Part shown: one piece after another, positions 1 to 9,400 of the stretch
How the letters are laid out: the number at the start of each line of letters is the position of its first letter
Position numbering within the stretch: the stretch's first letter is position 1
Source: Beroe ovata
Lineage: Eukaryota; Ctenophora; Nuda; Beroida; Beroidae
Direction: 5' to 3'
Length of the DNA stretch: 11,878 nucleotides
Assembly (NCBI GenBank): GCA_946803715.1
Contig: CAMPET010000023.1
Span: 113,637 to 125,514, forward strand
Notes under the pieces: generated by a model
What the model was told of the DNA's origin: nothing
What the model saw: the letters and a program-made list of their open reading frames with translations, nothing else
The model's database searches: none
Position numbers and translations under genes: made by a program

Positions 1-255
1 TGTGTGTGTGTGTGTGTGTGTCATAATTGTCGCACGTAATCGAATTTAAGGCGGCTCCTGGCACGTGAAATTGGTGGGAATCGGATAATCAGACTGTCTG
101 CTTGTGTGTGTGTGTGTGTGTGTGAACACTGTATCGGACTGGCAAATTGTGTTAGATAATGATCCCAGATAAATTATCGTGTTCTGCCGTGAGTATCAGT
201 GTTTGTTGACAAGTGGTGTTTGTTAGCAAGTGATGTTAACAGTGTTTGTTGTCAG
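1..255 (+). other. Intron of the PKC gene (5' end cut by the window) with two (TG)n tracts
   Basis: No PKC-like coding sequence is found here, and the first identifiable exon starts at 256. (TG)10 opens the window and (TG)11 fills 103-124. From about 198 to 264 a degenerate repeat with core GTGTTTGTT and trailing AAGTG/GATGTT runs up to and across the exon boundary. Confidence 0.6.
103..124. repeat. (TG)11 microsatellite
   Basis: Uninterrupted TG repeat within the first PKC intron segment; a second one, (TG)10, opens the window at 1-20. Confidence 0.97.
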
Positions 256-2121
<1,866 letters not shown>

Positions 2122-2357
2122 GTAAGTCATTTCATCTTGTAGTTGTTTCCCCCGATTTGAAAGTTTTTCGCTATTCACTAACATTAACAATACCAACGAT
2201 TGATTTTGTATTAGAGAGCCGTCACATATGACGTCATCAGCCAGAGAGGGGAGGGGGCATATGTGACGGCTTATTATTCACCGATGATTTGGATTCCTCT
2301 GTTGTTCATTCGAAATTTGTGACTAAAACATCACACTGATTTCATCATTCTCCGCAG
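2122..2357 (+). other. Probable 3'UTR intron of the PKC gene
   Basis: GTAAGT at 2122-2127 directly follows the stop codon and is a consensus donor. The run tttcatcattctccgcag ending at 2357 is a good acceptor. If spliced, the protein is unchanged because the stop lies upstream of the junction. The interval contains the 2217-2271 hairpin. The splice pair is predicted by motif only. Confidence 0.45.
2217..2271. repeat. Perfect inverted repeat, 14-bp arms and 27-nt loop, with CRE-type site
   Basis: Arm AGCCGTCACATATG (2217-2230) is exactly complementary to CATATGTGACGGCT (2258-2271). The loop is purine-rich on its 3' side. TGACGTCA, the palindromic CRE/ATF recognition core, sits at 2229-2236 across the stem-loop edge. 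No clear target-site duplication flanks it, so a miniature transposon origin is unproven. Confidence 0.85.
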
Positions 2358-2674
2358 ATAAGAAATGTACGAGATTTTGCAGTTCTAAAGTTGAATATAA
2401 TCAGTCGAGTATTGTTCAGGACTATATTTGTCTGTATTTTTACTGTAAGTTTTTAGTTCACTACAAGATAAACGAGGCATACACTTTACGATTCATTTAA
2501 TATGCTTTGTTGACTTTGAGGAACCATTTATTAATAGACTCCTGCTGAAACATAATTCAGTTTAGTAATACCACCCAAAGTTAAATCGGAAAGAATTGAC
2601 AAGAATGATACTTTGAGAATCTTTAGCTAGTGCTGACTGTGCGGTTGATATTATTCAGTAAACATCTACTAACA

Positions 2675-2710
2675 TAGTATTATGTTTATCTATAGTATTA
2701 TGTTTATCTA
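2675..2710. repeat. 18-bp unit in two perfect tandem copies
   Basis: Unit TAGTATTATGTTTATCTA occurs at 2675-2692 and again at 2693-2710, followed by TAG of a third partial copy. It lies in AT-rich sequence downstream of the PKC gene. No function is visible. Confidence 0.9.
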
Positions 2711-3571
2711 TAGGTTCAGTTACGTAATATGAGACGAAATTGAATTAACCTTCATTAACTGACCGACTTTAACTTGATAATCAAGGTGATTTTTGGCGTG
2801 TGTTAATCTACTAAAATTCCTGAGATTGATTTACCCGTATGTACACGTATTTATACCAGTGCCGAGTTGTATTCTTGATAAATATGTATTGGAATGTTGC
2901 TTATTGAACTAATATAATATACTTATGTATCAGACATTTGATAAAATTGCGCTGAATTTTAAGACTTTCTTTTATTAAAAGTCGCTTTGGCATCCAATTT
3001 TTATGACTTTCACTTAGTTTAATTCTGTTTAGATTTATTTCATTTAGAGTTCAGTAATGTTAATTTGTCATGTGAGGCGACACAATGAAGAGTTAGAAAA
3101 AATTGTTATTTTTGATTTGGATAAGTTAGATAACAGAGATACCATAACCATGCGGGTTTAGTGGATTCTTTATTGATGGTATCTTTCACTTAGCTGAGTT
3201 TGAGTTATGTGAAAATGGTCATTTATTAAGTTCAACATACTTACTAAAGTGATATCTCCATTGTATACGCCATCCTGATGGCTACACATGTGATATAAAT
3301 ACACACAACAGCTCAGGATTTGAAATTGACTGCGCGCGGCAGCAAACACGGTACGCGCGCAACCCGGCCGGAATGAAAAAGCACACTGAGTACTAACACT
3401 ATGGAGCTCTTCATTGCGCGCGCCACATTCATACAATTAGAATCAACTTCATTTTTGTTCCTCTATGTAGCACCATAGAACTTGTCCGCAGTCAGAAGTC
3501 AATCGAAAGGGTTGTATCAAACAAAGTCAGTACGAATGTTTTTTTTTTGAAAATGATAGGTATCTACAGGA

Positions 3572-3627
3572 AATAAAGCACGTGAGATACATACTATTTG
3601 ACCATAAAATCAAATAAATCAAATAAA
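3572..3627 (+). terminator. Candidate poly(A) signals of the PKC gene
   Basis: AATAAA occurs at 3572-3577, 3613-3618 and 3622-3627, followed by a T/G-rich stretch (tattgtattgtag). These are the first canonical AATAAA hexamers I find after the stop codon and would imply a 3'UTR of roughly 1.2 kb after intron removal. AATAAA is common in AT-rich DNA, so this is weak evidence. Confidence 0.25.
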
Positions 3628-4203
3628 AAATATACCGTATTGTATTGTAGCTCGTATAAAATATATGCTATCAAATCCAGAACTACTGTTTTAGCAGGTA
3701 GGTGGGTGACTGATAAAGAATATTTTCCAAGGGGAAGTTCTATAAATCATTAGAAGACAAGATTGAATTTAATTGAATGTTCTTCTTTAGTTCAAAGCGG
3801 ATTCATTAGAGTAAATTCTTGAGAGTGGTTCTCTGGTCTGATCGAATATATTGATTTGTCCGCTGAATTTACTCGATGAAGTCCTCAAAATCACATGTCT
3901 TTTGTCAACGTCAACCCTCCAAAGTATACTGCGGCTTTTATAGTTCAGTGCTTTGAACCCTTTTGATAACAATTCATTACTGAATCGATACCACCATCAA
4001 TAAATTGTAAATTAGTATCACACCTGATACTCGCAATAAATTACTCATCATACCACACTTTTTACTAGATTAAACTAGAGCCCTCTAAAATTCGATGCTT
4101 TGGGCAGTGTACTAATAACTTCTAAGAGAAAACAAAGCTCTAAAACGGTTAAAATCAGAGTTAACCCAGCAAAATATATCATGTTTGACAGAGATAGACA
4201 GCA

Positions 4204-4217
4204 GTTATCCAGACAAC
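4204..4217. promoter_or_regulatory. X-box-like (RFX-type) motif
   Basis: GTTATCCAGACAAC fits the X-box form of two inverted half-sites (GTTNYY and RRNAAC) with a 2-bp spacer. It is isolated in intergenic DNA. Binding is inferred from the motif only. Confidence 0.35.
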
Positions 4218-5629
4218 GCCCATATCTCAAGTCACATCAGGATAATATCTACTGGATCAACCACTGTCTATCATAAAGATTAACATAGCATTGCGACAAC
4301 CGAAAAATTGCAAAAACAAAATACAGTGAGGAGCTTCAATGGCAGGGACATGAAAATCAGCTGAATAAAGAGAAACAAAGGGTGCATCTATTTGGTGTGT
4401 GTGTTTAACTCTAAATGATAATAAATTATTGATGTCTATTGTGTAATTCATGTTTAAGTGAACATAATTGGATCTTAACGTATTATCATAATCGTCGTGT
4501 AAACGCAAGATCATCAAATACATCAATCAATATATCATACATCTGCTCATATTTGGAAATTATCATGTGTGTGTGTGATCACATTATCATCACCGATCAA
4601 GTTATATCGTCATATTATCGTTTAAGCCTGTAGTTCATGATAGCTGACGTCTTATTTCATCACGTGAAAAATTACCGCTCAAAATTATCTCAAAATATGC
4701 AGAACAAACGATTAAACAACAGTGTTTCTACATAGCACGGTCAAAAAAAGGGGTGGGGGGTTAAAATAGTTTTGATTCGAAAACTGAGGAGCGATCTGAT
4801 GAAAACTGCCGGTTCACCAGTGAAAGTAAGTCCTCACAATTCACAGAATTGATACGATTCTCGCGCTAATGATCTAGAAAAGTTCTATTCCTACTTAAGA
4901 TCCACTAATACATGAGAGGGAAATGATAATTAAAGTTTTATCCAAGATTTCTATCAATTTCAGCTTTCAATAAATATAAAATACAAAAACCTCGACGGGC
5001 GGCGCCAGAATAGGCGGAAAGCACCAAAATTCCCAGATAAAAGATAGTGATGGCGTTCTATCGGAAAACTTAGGTCACGGGTAAATATTGACGTCTATCT
5101 AGAATATCAGAAGCGAAAATCATCACATCCCCATACTCAAAATGTGTGAGAAACTAGCGCACTTGTTTTCGTGAAAATTCTTGTCCACAATTATCATATT
5201 ATCGCGATAAAATGTTTAAATAATCCGAATGGGCGTTTGCAAAGCATTTCCAGATATTTACCAGAGACTTCTATACATATTAAATATTCCAAAAAACTAT
5301 TTATAATTATAAAACTGTACGTTTTGTGTGTGATTATTTATGATCTCAGAGTCAAAATAGCATCATCATGAAAAGACATCAGGTGTGCACCTGGTTGAAA
5401 TATAATTAAGTTAATTGGGCAATTAGGAGAAAGGTGTGTGTGTTGTGTGTTAAAAAAGAGGTACACGTGAACGTGTGAACGTTAGTTGAATATCATAGTA
5501 TAACAATCCCAGCACATTAAACTACAATTGTTTCGTAACACAATTCTGTCAATTCTCCACCGTCTGATTCTTCATCGTATTATCCCAGTTTCTCCGCCGT
5601 GACAACGCAGTGACCTTGGCCCACCTCTC

Positions 5630-5643
5630 GTTTCCATAACAAC
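5630..5643. promoter_or_regulatory. X-box-like (RFX-type) motif in the 3' region of the zinc-finger gene
   Basis: GTTTCCATAACAAC fits two inverted RFX half-sites around a central AT. It lies about 220 bp downstream of the minus-strand stop codon, probably in the 3'UTR. Confidence 0.4.
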
Positions 5644-5861
5644 AGAAAGGGGCTCACGTGGCCCACTTCAAGTCGTGGAGATGTTATTCGGGTCCCAAGA
5701 CCAGTCAAACAGATTGTCCATCGACGGGTCAGTGAGTAGTGCCGTGAAATTAGGTTCAGAGTTTCCTGAAATTGAGAACTCCTGTCAGGTTCAAAGAGAA
5801 AAGATATCAGATATGTTTCATGTAAGAAATTATCGGGTTGATTGCTATTTCTCACGATGAC

Positions 5862-6425
5862 TCATGACGCACGTTTGATAGGTGAGATTGGGCTGGTATC
5901 AGAGGGACACATCATTCCAGGGGACCTAAGAGCTGGAGAAGAGGTGCTCTTCACCAGGGCATCAGAGTCAGGTGGGTAGAGGGGCCCACTCTGTGACATG
6001 ATCATGCCCCCGCCCTGTGTGGAAGTGGGCATGTGGGGCGACATGGCCCCACCTCCCATGTGGGCTGGAGGCCCCATGTGGGGCATCATCAGATTAGGCT
6101 GTGGAGAGGGGTACACAGGTGGTCTCTGTTGTTGCTGTTGTTGTTGCTGCATTGGCACCAGATAGAATTGTTGCCTGGCAACCTGTTCTTGGTAACTCTG
6201 ATCATATCGCATCCTCTTGAACTGATCATTATACCCGCCCTGCATCACGTTGTACTGATTCTGATACGGCGCCATGTTGGCGGCGTTCCCCGCCAGTCTC
6301 GGATCAGGGCCCGGTTCCGTGGGGCCCTCCAGCGCCTCCTCCATCGCCTTGTCGATATCCGTGACGGATTTCCCGCACGTCGTGCCCTTGATATGCTTGC
6401 GGAGTGCCTTTCTGTTCGTGTATAT
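5862..6425 (-). CDS. Zinc-finger gene, terminal exon: second half of the finger, Q8 tract, C-terminus
   Basis: 187 codons plus TGA at 5864-5862. The acceptor is tttctctccacccag. It opens with Ile-Tyr and the Leu, His and Cys positions that complete the finger begun on the previous exon. Then come an acidic DIDKAMEEALEG stretch, Tyr/Gln-rich YNDQFKRMRYDQSYQEQ, an eight-Gln tract (CAA/CAG mixed), His/Met/Gly-Pro sequence and Ser-Pro motifs ending PISPIKRAS. SP dipeptides near the end could be proline-directed phosphorylation sites. Sequence upstream of 6425 in the same frame is intronic. Confidence 0.85.
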   Translation of the reverse strand: MYTNRKALRKHIKGTTCGKSVTDIDKAMEEALEGPTEPGPDPRLAGNAANMAPYQNQYNVMQGGYNDQFKRMRYDQSYQEQVARQQFYLVPMQQQQQQQQRPPVYPSPQPNLMMPHMGPPAHMGGGAMSPHMPTSTQGGGMIMSQSGPLYPPDSDALVKSTSSPALRSPGMMCPSDTSPISPIKRAS

Positions 6426-9400
6426 CTGGGTGGAGAGAAAGTGGGTGAGTGTCCGATAATATCTGGAGAAGAGGAGAGAACACCAGGAAATACTCAAGTT
6501 ATTAGTGGGGTCACGTGTTTCACCGCTACATCATACTTCCTGGCGTAGAACGATTTGGAACAATGATCTTACTATCGTGGTCTTTATTCTGTGTGTTTTG
6601 AAAAAACCCAGGTCGTTAGTCTATATTTTAGTTACTTACATCTATCATTCGTTCATATATAGAGCCCACTCATTATAGAAATACACCGAGTTTATATAAC
6701 TGCTTCATTATCACTGCTGTCCTGGTATATTGGATGTTCCTCAGAAGAATAGCTGAATAGGAACACAAGGTTCATTGTGATAGGATTGGTTCAAGGTTCT
6801 TTTGTGATATTGCACGTGTCCCACATTGATCAAGTGCCGCGCACGCGCGTCCGAACATAGGTTACTGTGGTATCTACTTCTCTACGTAAATACGGCGTGG
6901 ATTATATATTTTGTATGAGTAAAAGTGTTCTAACCATGTATGCAGATAGCATAATATATTGATAGATATATTTGCCGTTTACTATTATATACGTTGTGTT
7001 TAATGTATACGCTGTTCTTGAACAATACAGTACTATCCACCCTCCCACGTGACAATAAGGAGGAATTTCATTGGTCCCCTCCGGTCACATGGGCTAAATA
7101 CTGCTCTGTAATTGGTTGATTTGCTTCTAAATATTGAGGCAGCATGGTTGTAACTGGTTAATGGATGGTATATGACCACGTGGCCGCATAATTGGCGCCG
7201 TAGGGCTGATGTTAGAATGTGTAATGACAATTCCTAACAGGGCTACATTCAAACCATGCTGTTATTATACGAGAGCGAGGGGGGATAGAGAAAAAGGTGG
7301 AGGGGGAGTATTCGCTAAAAACAAGCACGCACATACACACAAACACACAAACACACACACATACACATACAAACACACATACACACACAGAGTGTGAATA
7401 GATATCTTGTCCCCGCTGCGTTATATTGTTACCTCATGGAAACTCAGAGAGAAAGTGGGGTACTGCTGCTCTATCACCATACCAACTACCAGATACCTAG
7501 TAGCAATACTGAGGTATTTCATCACTTCATGGCATCATACCTACCCAACGATATCATCTAACAGAGGGTGCTGCTACTTCATGACAAGGACCATATCTAT
7601 ACAGGATGGACAAATTGCTGAAGTGATGTAATGCACCCCTTCACTCGCGACCGTCCTGNTTGTTACCTCATGGAAACTCAGAGAGAAAGTGGGGTACGGC
7701 TGCTCTATCACCATACCAACTACCAGATACCTAGTAGCAATACTGAGGTATTTCATCATGGTCACTTCATGGCATCATACCTACCCAATGATATCATCTA
7801 ACAGAGGGTGCTGCTACTTCATGACAAGGACCATATCAATACAGGATGGACAAATTGCTGAGGTGATGTAATGCACCCCTTCACTCGCGACCGTCCTGTT
7901 CAAAACAGATTAGACCATATTTGGAATACAAGTCCAGTAAGTGGTGTTATCCAAATGGTTATTGGAATGAGAAGCGTTGTCTGGTTATATAACGATGTAG
8001 AGAGAAGAGTAGCTATTTCCTGGGAGGAAGTGAGAGACAATGCGGGACCGAACTATAATGAGGCAATGTTTATGAAGGAGCAGAATCAGCCTATGCGTGC
8101 GTATGTGTGTACGCGCAAAATCCCATGATGCTGCTACTATCCTGGATACCGCTAGCTACTACAGAGATAAGTAGAAACCACACCGAACTATTGTAGACAC
8201 AGCTGCTACTCAACTATTATAGCTCTAATAGTTATCAATGTCTCTACATAGTACGTAGTAGAGGTGGGGATTGGCAGTAAAACATTGATGTTGTGACTGA
8301 TCGAAGATTGACACGGCAACCTGACGCTAGATACATACAGGAATTGTCCCGACTTACCATTGAAAAACGACACAAGGAAATGCGTATACAGTAGCGTGTA
8401 ATAAAGATAGTGGTTGAGTGCTCTAGACTAAAGATAGTGAGTTAGCGAATATTCGGCGTGCTAAGATACTTCTTACCAAGTTTCTACCTAAGTTTTAGCT
8501 GAGATTTGCTACAGAATGTACACGGAAACTAACCTTGTTACAGATAGGGCAGATCACAGACACATTGTTCTTCCCCTTGGGCTGAGACGTTGTTCTGGAA
8601 GCCGGAGTTGGGGCCGGGGGCCGGTTAGACATCATGTTCATGTACATGGGCGGGGGCGCCTGCCCACCCATCATGCCGGACATCATGTGCCCAGGAGGGG
8701 GCACACCAGGATGCCCGCCACCCATGTGCGGTCTCATGCCCATCATGCGCGGCTCAGAGCCCGTCATGGCTGGGTGCTGGAGGGTCGGGTGTGATAACTG
8801 GTTGGTGGGGTGCGACATTTGACTGCTCGGGTGCGCCGACATTTGGTTGGTTGGATGCGACACCTGGATACTAGGGTGGGATATTTGGTTGTTTTGTTGA
8901 TGCGTCATCTGCTGTGGACTTGGGTTCGATATCTGGGGACTTGACATTTGCTGCGATGCTTGGTGCGATATTTGGTTGTGTGAGAGATGTGGCTCGGAAT
9001 GGTGTTGCATCTGGTTGTGGGTCAGAGGGTTTGAGGGCGTGGTCACCACCGAGCTGGCAGCAGTTACCAGACTACTGTTCATCTCGGACATGGGCAGAGG
9101 TTGGGCGGGGTGTTGGGGGCCTGGAGGCCGGCTAACGTTCATTTTGGGGGACCCCAGTAAGTTGGAGGGAGAAGCGGAGGTTTTCACACCGCCAGCCGCA
9201 CCAGGAGGAGTTTTTATTACGGGCGACATTGAGTTGTTGGCCGGGGAGTTGGGTTGCGAGTGAGACTTCCCGTTCCTCATTTGAGGGGATGACTTGGGTT
9301 TAGATTGTGAGGCCTGCACCTGATTGAATGGTTTCATGGGCTGTCCCTGCATTGCTGGTGCCATGACCATGTTCATAGGGCCACCCCCGCCGCCCTGTGG

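Larger units (their letters stand above)
2358..5861. other. Intergenic / 3'UTR region between convergent genes; no supported gene
   Basis: AT-rich sequence where all open frames are short (under 95 codons) and resemble no protein I know. It should contain the 3' ends of both genes. I see an 18-bp tandem repeat at 2675-2710, a CG-rich patch at about 3330-3425 with several GCGCGC runs, AATAAA motifs at 3572-3627 (+), a G-rich run near 4748-4760, two X-box-like sites (4204-4217, 5630-5643) and CACGTG at 3579, 4661, 5464 and 5655. No canonical minus-strand AATAAA lies close below 5862; the nearest I noticed is TTTATT at 3169-3174. Confidence 0.6.
6426..8533 (-). other. 2.1-kb intron splitting the zinc finger
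   Basis: Minus-strand donor gttagt at 8533 and acceptor ccacccag ending at 6426. It contains four CACGTG sites (6512, 6813, 7046, 7177), a (CA)n-like tract (about 7325-7390), the 7426-7898 tandem duplication, an 85-codon plus-strand open frame at 7871-8128 with no recognisable homology, and a small perfect inverted repeat (8212-8219 versus 8226-8233). No skipped exon is needed: the finger joins perfectly without one. Confidence 0.75.

Noticed and set aside
199-255. ATG at 199 as the start of the kinase reading frame
   Set aside because: The added residues resemble no PKC, lie in tandem-repeat intron sequence, and would omit the glycine loop; a good acceptor sits at 253-255.
3170-5371. Several 60-90-codon open frames in the intergenic region
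   Set aside because: AT-rich chance frames with no motif, no exon-like boundaries and no gene-like composition.
6033-6548. 171-codon plus-strand frame with a poly-Leu run
   Set aside because: The Leu run is the antisense reading of the minus-strand CAA/CAG glutamine tract; the minus-strand exon completes a zinc finger and is the real one.
7426-7898. CRISPR-like or satellite array
   Set aside because: Only two copies of more than 230 bp with no spacer structure, and an N at the junction.
8212-8233. Small hairpin AACTATTA/TAATAGTT as a terminator or RNA gene
   Set aside because: Eight AT-rich pairs are common by chance in such sequence, and no transcript context supports it.
8516-9263. Plus-strand open frames over the large minus-strand exon
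   Set aside because: They lie antisense to a well-supported exon, arise from its GC-rich composition, and have no splice or domain support.
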